From contig CM066987.1 of NCBI GenBank assembly GCA_033977485.1, positions 87,018,588 to 87,082,587 of the forward strand: DNA of 64,000 nt, read 5' to 3'. Positions 44,644 to 56,095 of this stretch are shown here, piece by piece. Each line of letters starts with the position of its first letter. Position 1 is the stretch's first letter. The translations under genes and the position numbers were made by a program. The notes under the pieces are model-generated. The model worked only from the letters and a program-made list of their open reading frames with translations. It did no database searches and was not told where the DNA came from. Origin of the DNA: Hydrangea macrophylla. Its lineage: Eukaryota; Streptophyta; Magnoliopsida; Cornales; Hydrangeaceae.

Positions 44644-46569
44644 ATCAAACACACTCCTTACCCGTTATTGTTTGGCATCTAAAAATGTGGTTAATCTCTT
44701 ATCAATGATGTCACTCACGGACACAGTAGAGGTCTCATTAAAACTATGCATGGAATCAAAGATAGCAGAAAGCATATTAAGTAATGACAAGGATAAAGAT
44801 CATGGTATAATATCTCATCACGTATTCACTAAATCCATGCATTCAACCCATGCATCTACCTTTACGTCGGGAGGCTGAATCCATGACTGAACCTTTATCT
44901 AATCATATCTGTACTCATATTCATATCTCTATCCATCTCTGTATCTATATGTTGACACCATAATACCAATCTGATATCCATTCGTCGATACAATAATGCC
45001 AATCTGTATTTATTCGTTCGATACAATAATGCCAATCGGAATCACCCGACTAGGCAGTAGGTCCCATAATCCCTTGATAGGGTTACCAGTCGTCTACGTC
45101 GTACCACCTATCTGTAAACGAAAGAACGGCACATTGGACGTCTTCAACGATGTGTATACCCTCACTGGTCGTCTACACAGCTAAGAATACTTTAGAGCAC
45201 TAGCCGGGCGTCTTCAACGGTACACTAGACATCTTCAACAGTGCATACGCATCACTAGACATCTTCAATAGTGAGAGGTGCACTAGGAACTCTAACCATC
45301 CCACGTCCACCTGGCTCGTCAGCCGTTGATCCAACGGATCCAAAGTACATACTCCACATAAGTCACATATCCCATTTCCATACTGAGGCACAGTTCTCGA
45401 TTCTCATCATATTCTCTCATCTCTTCATAACGCTATCCCATGCATGTTGACCACATGTTGTGCAATGTTCATGCTCTAGATACAAGATTTACCACATGCT
45501 TTGTATTCATCATATCTATCGTTACTGATTATTATCATGTTGTCATGTTCCATTCTACTATTCAGTTCAGTAATATCATCATGTAACAGTTAAACAGTTC
45601 ATCTCATAACAGTGTTGCACTATCTCTTAAATTAACAATATCGCATAATTAAAGCATGGATCAACATTTAATCAACTAAAGAGTTCATATTATAATCAAT
45701 AGGAAATAAACATAATCTGTAAGCTTCGATCGATTGAGGTCCTCTCAATCGATTATCAAAGTCACTTCGATCGATTGAGGAAATGGAAAGTTCGATCCAT
45801 CGAGAATAGTTCGGTCGCTCGAACATCATCTTCTATCCAGAAACTGGACAGAGACGAACAAAGTTTCGGGGTTACAATGTATACGTTCTAAACATGCAGA
45901 AATCATCCTAGAGTTATTCCTCGAGTGAGTTAATGAACTCACCTCTCTCTCCGGCGGTCCCGTGGCAGCATTCCCGAGCTTCGCGGTAGTGGCACCTATG
46001 GTGAGCTTTCTCTCTCTCCTTCTTGTCTTCTTTGTCTCTCTTCTCTTCTCCTCTCTGTCTTTCTCTTTCTCTTCTCCTTCTTCCTCTTCTTTTCCCTCTT
46101 CCTCTTATTCTCTCTAAGTATATATATAACACACATACAAGGTTATATATATATGGAACACACACACACACACACACACACAACTCTCTCTCTAATCTCT
46201 AAACTGCCAAACACCATACACACACACAAAATATACATATATTTAGGGAGGCAAGAGAGGCAGGTGGCAGAACACGTATACTGAAAATACAACGTTCGAT
46301 CGATCGAAGTGAGTTCGATCGCTCGAGAACAGGTCGGCCAAGGTTCGATCGATTGAAAGGAGTTCAATCACTCGAAAAAGGGTACATGTCACAAAATCAG
46401 GTCGGCAGAGTTTCGATCGCTCGAAGTGTGTTGGATCAATCGAGAAAGCACAAGGGTCAAGCGATCGAGACGACTTCGATCAATTGAAGAAGATTCTTCA
46501 CCAAGGGCTCACACAAGCATACATGATTTTATTTATATAACCATGCATCTAGAAATACAGGATATTACA

Positions 46570-47924
46570 TTATCCACCACCTATCAAAAGATTTCATCTT
46601 CGAAATCTGAAGCAGTAGACCCTGAAACAAAAAGAAAACCATCTTGCAACACATACTCTAAAAATGCTCAAGTTCTCGTTTTACATAAATGATTACATCA
46701 GCACCCAACGGGTTAAGTTCTAAACATGCGATGCAAAGTTATCAACGATCTATAAGTGGGTAACAACTATCAATCCTCAGGATTTAGCTATATGAAATTC
46801 GTATGTCGAACTTCGAGAAAATGGTTCTAGGAAACACAATCTAATCATCTTACAAAACGGAAACGGCTAGTTCCCAAACACAAGTGGTCCCTTCCTCAGG
46901 TCAAACTCTACGATGTGAGGGTTCTACCGATCAAGTGTTCTAATATCATCTAAGTCGTAGCGAAGCGTTGCCGTCTATTCCCGTCTCTGAAGATGCTTCG
47001 TACTGTGCTGATGATGTCTCTACTGCATCATCAGTCGACTGTCTACCATCTCTGGACTCCTCGTTATGATTGTTAGCGTCTTTAGTCAGTCTCTTATTGT
47101 ACACGACGTCCTTGTTAACTCCAGTGTTGTCACCATCATCCTTTAGTGTGCTGACTTGAAAGCATTATGACTCTAACATCGTAGTTGTTGATTCAAACTT
47201 CCTCATGTGTCTCCAAATTCCCATGTACTATTAATATAATCATCTCTCGAGGTTATACCATCCATTGACTACTCATTTTACTTCTATATACTAATTACAT
47301 AGTTGAGGCTAGGCTATACACTGATATTGTGAGTCGATCTATTGTATAACATCTCGACTAGATGAAAGCAACAGACGATCGGTGTCGAAAACATTCTTCT
47401 GCGATACTATTTTAAAGTTCTGGTGTTATCTCTACGTTATTCGTATCTCTTCTCGTATACTCGCAATCCTCTAGTTTGTCTTCTCTTGTTAAGGCTACAT
47501 CTAAAGAAAATTGAGATTCCTCATCTCTAATCTCTGTTCAACTTACCAACGGTTGGCGTAGTCATTTGATAGGGAGGCAATTGACGTCATATAAGGATGC
47601 AAAAGAAGTTATATGGGATGCAATTGATGTTATATCTATATTTGAATAACTATTGTTGTAGATGACTATTGATTTGTTCCAAATGAATTGTTTGGATATC
47701 TACAATTTATGGTTTAAACTAATCCTCTTACAATCAATCAAATGGATGCAAAGATTCCGAACATGTCGGGATCATATGTAATACAAAATATAGGTGATGA
47801 GGGTTGTACCTTCTGTCTATCGTCCTTGTCTAAGTAGAGACCAATTATTTGTTCGACAGGTTCGTCCTCTTGGTACTTGTTGCGATGGAATATTGTGTTG
47901 CATCTCTAGTTCTGGACAAAACTT
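46570..47924 (-). other. Internal 3' region of the pol-less element
   Basis: Adjacent to the LTR, minus reads 'gatttcgaagatgaaatctt' and 'ggtggtggataa', the diverged polypurine region also seen at 12631-12667. The remaining ~1.3 kb has stops in all frames, and I recognise no protease, RT or integrase motif. Confidence 0.6.
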
Positions 47925-48954
47925 ATGAAAATGACCAAATTTACCACAGTTAAAGCATTTACTCTTCATCTATTAGATTTTCTTGATGTTCTGCATTCTT
48001 GGGAATGGTGTCTTGGTATTCCATAATTGTAGCAGATATCTTGTTCTCTGTGCTTCGTTGGAGTCACCATTGGTTTTGATTCTTTCTTGTCATTCCTCAT
48101 TCTCTTGTGCTTCTGGCGGTTGCTTATGTAACTTCTCTCTATGTTTCCTTGTTGAACTTGATTGGCTGTCAACACAATCTGACTGTCTCTTCTTCTCTGA
48201 TCCGTTAAGAGAAACTGGTCATTTTCTTGAAATATTTGATTAAAATGTTGTCCGTCACTAATCTGAGTGTTGTCTTCTAGTTTCGTTGCCATTTCTACCA
48301 AAGCTTCGAAATATTGGTTTAAATGTCCTATATTCATATGACAAATATGCGGAACTAATACCTGATGATATCTTTTGATCTTCCTTCTTGGTGTGCTGAT
48401 CATATGTGGTGCAAATCATGACAGCCTCTCAAGTTGAGTATATCCTGGCATTGTCAAACTATCTTGAACTAATTGTATGAATTCTATTTCCATTTTGTTC
48501 TTCTTAGACTCTAGAAAGTACTTTTCAGAAATCGAGTCTTAAATGATTCCCAAGTTATCCTTTCTACAGGTTCTTCACTTATCGTAGCTTTCAGTGCGTC
48601 CTACCTATCTGCTGCGGAGAACGTCAGTTGAAATACGGCCAAATGTCTTTTCTCCATGTCGGTACATTCGAGCGCCTCAAATATCAATTCTATTTAGCGA
48701 ATACATTGCTTAGCTTGCCACGCTCCTATTAATCCTGTAAAGGATCCTGGTTGAAGAGCATGAAATTCCTTTAACAACTTGACTCTCATCTGTCGTACTG
48801 GTGCTCCATTACCGATGACACGATCTGCATGATTGATAACTTATCCCATGCGACGGATGAAAACTCCAACCATTCCTGTTGGATCTATCTCGGGAGGTGC
48901 TACATCAGGTACTCCATTCAGCTGGCCCGGGTTTCCTCAAGTTGTCCTGACCAT
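47925..48954 (-). pseudogene. gag: Decayed Tekay-like gag
   Basis: On minus from ATG 48954 the order follows the gag at 8102: PEIDPTGMVGVFIRRMG, then IELIFEALECTDMEKRHLAV, an FQLTFSAAD stretch, WESFKTRFLK, and (47966-48403) an open 145-codon stretch ending with CYNYGIPRHHSQEC. A second knuckle CFNCGKFGHFHKFC follows in another frame near 47930-47971. Several stops and frameshifts break it. On minus, a 3' splice-like 'TTTTTCATTTGTAG|GTAG' lies ~35 nt upstream of the ATG. The capsid would be non-functional. Confidence 0.75.
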
Positions 48955-49669
48955 AACAAGTGCTGGTAGTGTTCAGTGTTTCTACCTACAAATGAAAAAC
49001 TACTCGGTCAGACACATTCTATCTTACACTTAGGCAAGAACATGCAGTAACAAATATATAGTACCACTATATAATACAATCACCTCATTAATACAAATAT
49101 AATAATATAACCACAGAGGTCAGTCTACCTATAGGTATGCTTAAAGGTATCTATACTCAAAACAAGGGTTACGAAACTACGGGTATAACGTCAAATCCAA
49201 ACATTCTATTTCTATTCTCAGGTTCCAAACTACGAATACAACTCAACTAACATGTGAGAACACTCAACTAATATGTGAGACCACTCAACTAACATGTGGC
49301 TCAAGGTAACAAAAATATTCTTATCCTAAACCTTCTTCTATTTCTAGGTCATACCGACTGTTCCGAGATCGCTTAGGAGTTCGTCAGTGTCTAACATCCA
49401 ACAGTTCTATATTTAGGATCTCCACAACCACAACTAATTCTCAATGCCTTGTTCTATGTGAACTCAACTATCAACAGTTCTAACAATTTCTTATTGGTTC
49501 CAACAGCTGCTACTCTCCAAAGAATCATCCTCAGACAGATTCTTCTAACCTCTTGTCTGCGTGACAAGATAAAAGTTCTATCTACTCTCAGCAAATCCTC
49601 ATGCTATCGACATTAACTTAGAACTCGGGTTCTAACACAAACGACAGGCAGTTAACAACTAAAACCTAA
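48955..49669 (-). other. Leader of the pol-less element
   Basis: Lies between PBS and gag. No acidic ORF like that at 6781-7704 can be seen. Apart from the possible acceptor near 48990 (minus), nothing is recognised. Confidence 0.5.
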
Positions 49670-49681
49670 GCTCTGATACCA
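49670..49681 (-). other. Primer binding site of the pol-less element
   Basis: TGGTATCAGAGC on the minus strand, 7 nt after the 5' LTR, the same spacing as in the Tekay-type element. Confidence 0.9.
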
Positions 49682-51247
49682 AAAATCTTATCACGCCCCG
49701 GAGCAACAAAAATAGGAAAAAGTAAATTTCCTTTTTGGGTCCATAGGGAATGACGGGTGAATAACCGCGTTATCTACTCAAACCAATAAATACAATAATA
49801 GGGAGGATGTTATTCATAGAACATATCTTATTAATATAGTCAGAGGCTACATCGAGAATATAAAAGGTTTAGAAGCGATATATGCCCAAGTACCAATTAT
49901 AAAAGTCTACTAAATCTATTATAACAGCTGGCTCAGAGTCTGAAGCCTATAAAAATACTAACAGCAGTACAAAAGATATATCAACTAACTATTACAAAGT
50001 AGCACGTCTTCGTCTGCACGTCTTCGTCTTCAAGCCTTCAGCTCTTAGTCTGGCAGAACATCAGTCTTTCGGCCTCCAGTCCTGCGAAGCTCTAGACATT
50101 GGAATGTCCAGTGCATAAATGCCATCAGCTTTGAATACAAGGCTGAGTGAATACATCAAACACACTCCTCACCCGTTATTGTTCGGTATCTTAAAATGCG
50201 GTTAATCTATTATCAATGACGTCACTCACGGACACAGCAGAGGTCTCATTAAAACTATGTATGGAATCAGAGATAGCAGGAAGCATATTAAGCAATGACA
50301 AGGATAAAGATTATGGTATAATATTTCATCACGTAGTCACTAAATCCATGCATGCAACCCATGCATCCATCCTATGCATCTACCTTTATGTCGGAACGCA
50401 GAATCCACGACTGAACCTTTATCTCATCATATCGATACTGATATTCATATCTCTATCCATCTCTGTATCCATATGTCGATTTCGTAATACCAATATGATA
50501 TCCATTCATCGATAGAATAATGCTAATCTGTATGCATTCGTCGATACAATAATGCCAATCGGAATCACCCGACTAGGCAGTAGGTCCCACAATCCCTTGA
50601 TAAGGTTACCGGTCATCTACATGATACCACCTATCTGTAAACGATTGAACGACACATCAGATGTCTTCAACGATGCATATACCCTCGCTGGTCGTCTACA
50701 CAGTTGAGAATAGATTAGAGCACTAGCCGGACATCTTCAACGGTACACTGGACGTCTTTAACAGTGCATATGCATCACTGGACATCTTCAATAGTAAGAG
50801 GCGCACTAGGAACTCTAACCATCCCACGTCCACCTGGCTCGTCGGCCGTTGATCCAACGGATCTAAAGTACATATTCCACATAAGTCACATATCCCATTT
50901 CCATATTGAGGCACAGTTCTCGATTCTTATCATATTCTCTCATCTCTTCATAACACTATCCCATGCATGCTGACCACATGTTGTGCAATGTTCATGCTCT
51001 AGATACTAGATTTACCACATGCTTTGTATTCATCATATCTATCGTTACTAATTATTATCATGTTGTCGTGTTCCATTTTACTATTCAGTTCAGCAATATC
51101 ATCATGAAATAGTTAAGCAGTTAATCTCATAACAGTGTTGCACTATCTCTTAAATTAACAATATCGCACAATGAAAGCATGGATCAACATTTAATCAACT
51201 AAATAGTTCATATTATAATCAACAGGAAATAAACATGTTCTGTAAGC

Positions 51248-51370
51248 TTCGATCGATTGAGGTCCTCTCAATCGATTGAAGTCAAACTAAGTTTGATCAA
51301 TCGAAGTCACTTCGATCGATTGAGGAAATGGAAAGTTCGATCGATCGAGAATAGTTCGATTGCTCGAACA
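51248..51370 (-). repeat. Downstream palindrome array, TTCGATCGATTGA type
   Basis: Core positions 51250, 51269, 51294, 51313, 51338 and 51357: steps 19, 25, 19, 25, 19. This is the 44-bp version of the alternating pattern. It lies inside the candidate leader intron of this family. Confidence 0.85.
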
Positions 51371-51818
51371 TCATCTTCTACCCAGAAACTGGGCAGAGAC
51401 GAGCAAAGGTTTCGGGGTTACAATATATACGTTCTAAACATGCAGAAATCATCCTAGAGTTATTCCTCGAGTAAGTTAATGAACTCACCTCTCTCTCCGA
51501 CGGTCCCGTGGCGGCATTTCCGAGCTCCGCGGTGGCGGCGACTATGGTGAGCTTTCTCTCTCTCCTTCTTCTCTTCTCTGTCTCTCTTCTCTTCTCCTCT
51601 CTGTCTTTCTCTTTCTCTTTCTCTTCTCCTTCTTCCTCTTATTCTCTCTAAGTATATATATAACACATACAAGGTTATATATATATAGAACACACACACA
51701 CACACACACAACTCTCTCTCTAATCTCTAAACTGCCAAACACCACACACACACAAAGCATACATATATAGGGAGGCAAGAGAGGCAGGTGGCAGAATACA
51801 TATGCTGAAAATACAATG

Positions 51819-52033
51819 TTCGATTGATCGAAGTGAGTTCAATCGATCGAAGTGAGTCTAATTGCTCGAGAACAGGTCGGCTAAGGTTTGATCAATTGAA
51901 AGGAGTTCAATCGCTTGAGAAAGGGTACGCGTCACAAAATCAAGTCGGTAGATTTTCGATCGCTCGAAGTGTGTTCGATCAATCGAGAAAGCACAAGGTT
52001 CAAGCGATCGAGAAGACTTCTATCGATTGAGAA
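51819..52033 (-). promoter_or_regulatory. Upstream palindrome array of the pol-less element
   Basis: Core positions 51821, 51840, 51859, 51889, 51908, 51957, 51976, 52001 and 52020 give steps 19, 19, 30, 19, 49, 19, 25, 19. Many units are degenerate (TTGATCAATTGAA, TCTAATTGCTCGAG). It lies upstream of the TATA box in the direction of transcription. Confidence 0.65.
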
Positions 52034-52322
52034 AGATTCTTCACCAAGGGCTCACACAAGCATACATGGTCTTATTTATATAACCATACATCCGGAAATA
52101 CAGGGTATTACACTTTTTAATTTTTTTTAATTGTTGTTAATATTTTTTCATTTTAAAAAAAGTAGTAGACTGACTTCTAAATTTACCATATAAAGTGACT
52201 GAAGAGAAAAAGTTCTAGTCTAACTAAACGAAGGCAATATAATTTATAAAATGTTGAGAAAAGTCCCTATATTTTGACTTTGCTTCAGTTGAGGTCAGAG
52301 TAATTATTCCTAATTTTTCAGC

Positions 52323-52489
52323 GAGTAATATTTGAGACACTAACAAAATCCACTAACACTTACTAACACACTCTATCTCTCTCCTAGTGGCACCGTGGGG
52401 TCCGCAGTGGACCCCGCAGTACCACTAGGAGAGAGATAGAGTGTATTAGTAAGTGTTAGTGGATTTTGTTAGTGCCCCTAGCATTGCCC
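52323..52489. mobile_element. Hairpin MITE in copy B
   Basis: 52338-52474 is a near-perfect 137-bp palindrome (CACTAACAAAATCCACTAAC ... GTTAGTGGATTTTGTTAGTG) with a GGGGTCCGC.GTGGACCCC centre. The outer ends (GAGTAATATTTGAGACAC and, reversed, GGGCAATGCTAGGGGCAC) are partly inverted. It is absent from copy A, so it inserted after the duplication; copy A has ~100 bp here that copy B lost. No clear TSD. Confidence 0.7.
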
Positions 52490-54426
52490 ATATGTATAAA
52501 ATTCTAGAGCTTAATAATGACACTTGGAAGGATGAATTTGGAAATATTCAACTCCAACTAAATGGATAATAAAGAAATAAGGCACTCCAAGATTGTGGCT
52601 TGAAAAGTGTTTGTCGTAGAAATCCAATTGAAGTAAAGGCAAGCTATAGACAAAGTGGGCTGTTAAAAAAAAAACAAAAAAGTGGAAGGTGCACCACATT
52701 ATGTCTCTTTTTTTAACTAGATAACCTAATAATTCGAGGCTTTGGTTTTCTTATAACCACAACTTTAGAATCAATCCTATTTTGGTTGCATTGTTTTTAT
52801 GACCTGTTTGGGCATCCAAAAATTTGAATGAATTTGTTCTTAAGAAAATTATAGATTTCATCACATTTCATCACATATTTTAAGTTATTTTACAATTGAT
52901 GATTTTAATCATTGAAAACCATCATTAAAGTTTGGTAAAAAATATTTTAGTACCCGTAGTTATATCAAAATTTTTTGTTACGCCATCTATTATTAATTGA
53001 AACACAGAAGGTCGTCCAAAAATGGTGGAATAGATGTATGGAGGCAGGCATGTGTCTCAAAAAAATTGAAGCTTAACAAAATTTTAATATACAAATTTTC
53101 CCAAAAATCCCTATTTACTAATCTTTTTTAGTTTAGATCCACTCATCATTTAATTATACTATTAGATCCAAAAAATCATAAAGTATTTGGTGATTAGTCC
53201 CCCCCCCCCCCCCAACCCAAAAAAAAAAAAAAATTAGTGTGAATAATAGTAAAATTTTACCCTTGGATATATATATACACACATGCATATACTGCATTAA
53301 ATATGGATAGTTGGCTGTATAGTCAAAGATTGAATCATTTAATTTGTGATTTAAATCCCCTTTTTTATAGGTAACTGAATTTTTTAAATTATAAATTGCA
53401 TAATTATAGGGAAACAGATAGGATTATTATTGATATCTTTATTTGAGATGAAAGTATATTAAAACAAACAAATGACTAAACAAACTCGATGATCATAAGA
53501 GTAGAATTTTACACTGCATTATAAATAATGACTTCAAGAGTGGAATTTTTACACAGTATAATTTTGCACTGCGTTAGACCAAAAAGAGTCGATGGTTGCC
53601 ATAATAATATTAACAATGCATTCTAAATGACTACAAGAGTTAAATTTACACTCAGGAGTAGAATTTTTACATTGTATAATTTTACAATGCGTTGCATATC
53701 AAAAAAGAAATCAGTGAACAATTATGTGTAAAATTTACCAATCATGTGTAAAATTTGAGTGTAGAATTGACAACTCATGTATAAATTTTAACACTCATAT
53801 AGAGTTGTTATACCAGTCATGTGGGTGTTGCTATGATAGGGATGCTAACAAATTTGTGTGTAGAATTTAAATTGAGTATGAAATCTGAATGTAAAGTGTG
53901 AATGTAAAATTTTGTAAGAACCCAATTTTCCAGAATTTGACCAAACCAAAAATCCAAACCAAGGACACACATGAACATGCAACCATAAGAATGCCCAAAT
54001 TACAGGGCTAAATTGAAAATTCAAAAAAACAGAAAAAGACATGAGTGATCATCCAAAAAAAAAAAACTCCACTACTCCTCCAAACCAAAAACCCTTTATT
54101 ACTACATGTAGTGTATAATTTATCACTACAGAAAACTGCAATCTCGTAGATCCATCTATTCTTCTGGATCTCCATCCACCTCTCGACCTGTTTCCTGTAC
54201 CCCAACCGTCTCTACCTAACCAGATTCATTACCATCATGCCCATGTTGATGTAACAAGGTCGCCGGCTGGCGAACGTGCCGGAGAACCGCTTCTACGACG
54301 AGAAACTCTTTGTTAAATACTTGCTAAAGTTCACCTGACAGTACTCCGGAGCTCCGATGAAAAACACCCTGACCAAAAGGGAAAAAATAGAAAGATGGGT
54401 CAACAACTGTGATGATCTTCGATGAT

Positions 54427-54577
54427 CTTTGATGGGTCACCGTCTTGGACGATGATAAGATGGTAAGGTTGAAAGAATGACCTCCACACTTCAAGGATAT
54501 CGAGGTTTCGGATTGTGGGTATGACTGTCTAGCTTATCTTTCAGGAGGGGTGTCGGAGCAACCGATGGTTGGGCCAT
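54427..54577 (-). pseudogene. Captured 5' fragment of an RGP/UAM gene, copy B
   Basis: Same 151-bp fragment as 35509-35659. On minus it starts [17 protein letters not shown] and, after the same 2-nt deletion, reads [15 protein letters not shown], then [18 protein letters not shown]. It keeps family residues (PTIRNLD, PLLKD) that copy A lost, so together the two copies confirm the assignment. The shared deletion shows one capture before the duplication. Confidence 0.82.
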
Positions 54578-54900
54578 TGTAGAGAGAGAAACAAAGAGAG
54601 ATATCATATTGGGAGATGCAATTTGGAGAGAGAGAGAGAGAGAGAGAGAGGGTAAAGAGGATATAGTGTATATATAAACTTTTTAATAATTAGATATACA
54701 TTTATAGGTAATAGCATGATCATTTGCATTTTTTCAAACCTAAATTTGAAATTCTTAAATTTTAGATGACTTAGTTATAGCAAGAATTTAATAGGGGCAT
54801 TTGTGTATTATGTATATTTGTGGACCTAACACGAAAAACTTTTTTGGATTGGATCTATTTTAAAAAAGATGCACTAAGATGGATTTAATACTACTTAACC

Positions 54901-55364
54901 AATTTTAATAACTTGCAATTATACCAAAATTTCATTCTAGCCCTCTACATGGTTTATTTTGTCAAATTTTTTGAATGCCATTGATTAACTATTGTCCTAA
55001 AATAACTCACGTTTATAAATTAAAGACCTTAAATGTTCTACTTAAGAATGCAAGATCTAAAATAAAACTTTATTATAATCACAAGGTTCTAAAATTTATT
55101 GGGAGCTTCGACCATAGCCCCCTCAAATAAAACTCTTCAAAGCTAAAACATATGCTAGTTTTTTTTATCGCATTAGGCCCTATTTACACTCGAATTGCTA
55201 TAACTTTTGTTATACAAGTCCGTTTTTCGTAAATTTTGATGTTTTGAGATCAGCAAAATGAGATCCATCAGACGAGTTCAATATTGACCATGAAATACAG
55301 GGACAAAAAAAACTAAACATCACACAAATATGAAAAATTGTATTTTTTCGAATACATATAATAA
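54901..55364. other. AT-rich DNA after the MULE-like region
   Basis: No recognised feature; it leads into the 190-bp tandem repeat. Confidence 0.6.
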
Positions 55365-56095
55365 AAACATATTTCTTTCGTACAATTGGCACCATAGATG
55401 CATAGATCTTAAAAAAATACATGAAATCAAAAAGAAAATCACCCAAAAAACCAAAGAATTGAGAAAGTTATGGTAGGTTAAAGTTAACAGATAATATTAT
55501 CTGTTAGATACACAGATATAGATAATATTATCTGTAAAACCTCAAAATCAGGCTACAACTTAACTTTTTTCAGAAAATTTTGACTTCTATTGCATAGATC
55601 TCAAAGAAATATATGAAAACAAAAAAAAAATCACCCAAAATGCCCAAGAATTGAGAAAGTTATGGTAATTTAAAGTTAACAGATAATATTATCTGTTGAC
55701 ACACAGATACAGATAATATTACTGTCAAATCTCAAAATCAGGCTACAACTTAACTATTTTCATAAAATTTCCACACCTATTGCGTAGATCTCAAAGAAAT
55801 ACATGAAATCACAAAAAAAAAAAAATCACCCAAAAAACCCAAGAATTGAGAAAGTTATGGTAGTTTAAAGTTGACAAATAATATTATCTGTCAACAGATA
55901 ATATTATATATCTGAAAGATAAAAATGAAAAACGAAATTCTAAATTGCTTTTTTTTGTACAACTTTCAAGTCCATTGCGTAGATCTCGGAAAAATACATG
56001 ATATAAAAAAAAAATCACCCAAAAAGGCCAAAAATTGAGTGAGTTATGATGATTTAAAGTTCACAGATAATGTAATATTATCTGTGAATGGAGGG
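55365..56095. repeat. Tandem repeat, ~190-bp unit with ACAGATAATATTATCTGT palindromes
   Basis: The phrase 'a(a)gaattgagaaagttatgg' recurs at 55454, 55646, 55841 and (diverged) 56031: periods 192, 195 and 190. Each unit has 'gcatagatct(c/t)a', an A-rich run, 'tcacccaaaa', the phrase and then one or two perfect or near-perfect ACAGATAATATTATCTGT palindromes. About 3.8 units. Similar in length to plant satellite monomers, but only a short array is present. Confidence 0.8.

Larger units (their letters stand above)
41914..46569 (-). repeat. 3' LTR of the minus-strand element, split by a solo LTR
   Basis: The LTR parts 41914-42373 and 44649-46569 join at ATCAA, matching 49689-52112 (the intact partner reads 'aatacatcaaacacactcc' at ~50150). 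Joined length is ~2381 bp. Palindrome cores lie at 45727, 45746, 45768, 45793 and 45812 (downstream array, one unit collapsed), the donor hairpin at 45925-45942 and an upstream array at ~46290-46490. Confidence 0.9.
41914..52112 (-). mobile_element. Pol-less Ty3/Gypsy element, minus strand, inserted in copy B
   Basis: TSD CTTTT at 41909-41913 and 52113-52117. Two LTRs begin TGTAATA(C/T)CC and end GGGCGTGATA on minus, so the ends are TG...TA. The PBS TGGTATCAGAGC reads on minus at 49681-49670, 7 nt inside the 5' LTR. The internal region is only ~3.1 kb and contains a decayed Tekay-like gag but no protease, RT or integrase. It is thus a non-autonomous derivative that would depend on a related chromovirus. 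Its 3' LTR is split by a solo LTR. Confidence 0.9.
49689..52112 (-). repeat. 5' LTR of the pol-less element
   Basis: 2424 bp. In transcription order on minus: upstream array with core positions from 52020 down to 51821, TATA-like TATATAT at 51769-51763, CT/GA-rich leader, donor hairpin 51488-51471 (one G-U pair), downstream array 51363-51248. Confidence 0.9.
37291..54888. repeat. Copy B of the ~7.3-kb duplication, interrupted by a Ty3 element
   Basis: Collinear with 28641-35971, minus 41914-52117 (Ty3 insertion and one TSD copy). About 7.4 kb without the insert. Near 52322-52489 a ~170-bp hairpin MITE replaces ~100 bp present in copy A. A run of 15 C followed by A-rich DNA at 53199-53233 is also private to this copy. 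Confidence 0.8.
27746..54900. mobile_element. MULE-like region with inverted termini and an internal duplication
   Basis: The left end (GGGTTAAGTACTATTAAATCC at 27746) matches the reverse complement of the right end (GGTTAAGTAGTATTAAATCC at 54900-54881). The match continues inward for ~90 bp (gaaatagacccaacc / aaatagatccaa; ggtccacaaatac). Long inverted termini plus captured gene pieces suggest a Mutator-like (Pack-MULE) element. No transposase is seen and no clear 9-bp target duplication was found. The interior holds copies A (28641-35971) and B (37291-54888), so this may be one element with a tandem duplication or two adjacent copies, one truncated. Confidence 0.5.

Noticed and set aside
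47983..48243. Plus-strand ORF over the decayed gag
   Set aside because: Antisense of a recognisable gag with CCHC knuckles on the minus strand.
53199..53233. Poly-C/poly-A run as a possible retrogene tail
   Set aside because: It lies inside copy B, where copy A has a short 'cacacttcccccaaa' instead; simple slippage or sequencing error explains it.
55715..55726. TAATATTAC, the geminivirus origin nonamer
   Set aside because: It is a single-base-deleted version of the repeat's AGATAATATTATCT palindrome. No Rep gene, iterons or stem-loop context are present.
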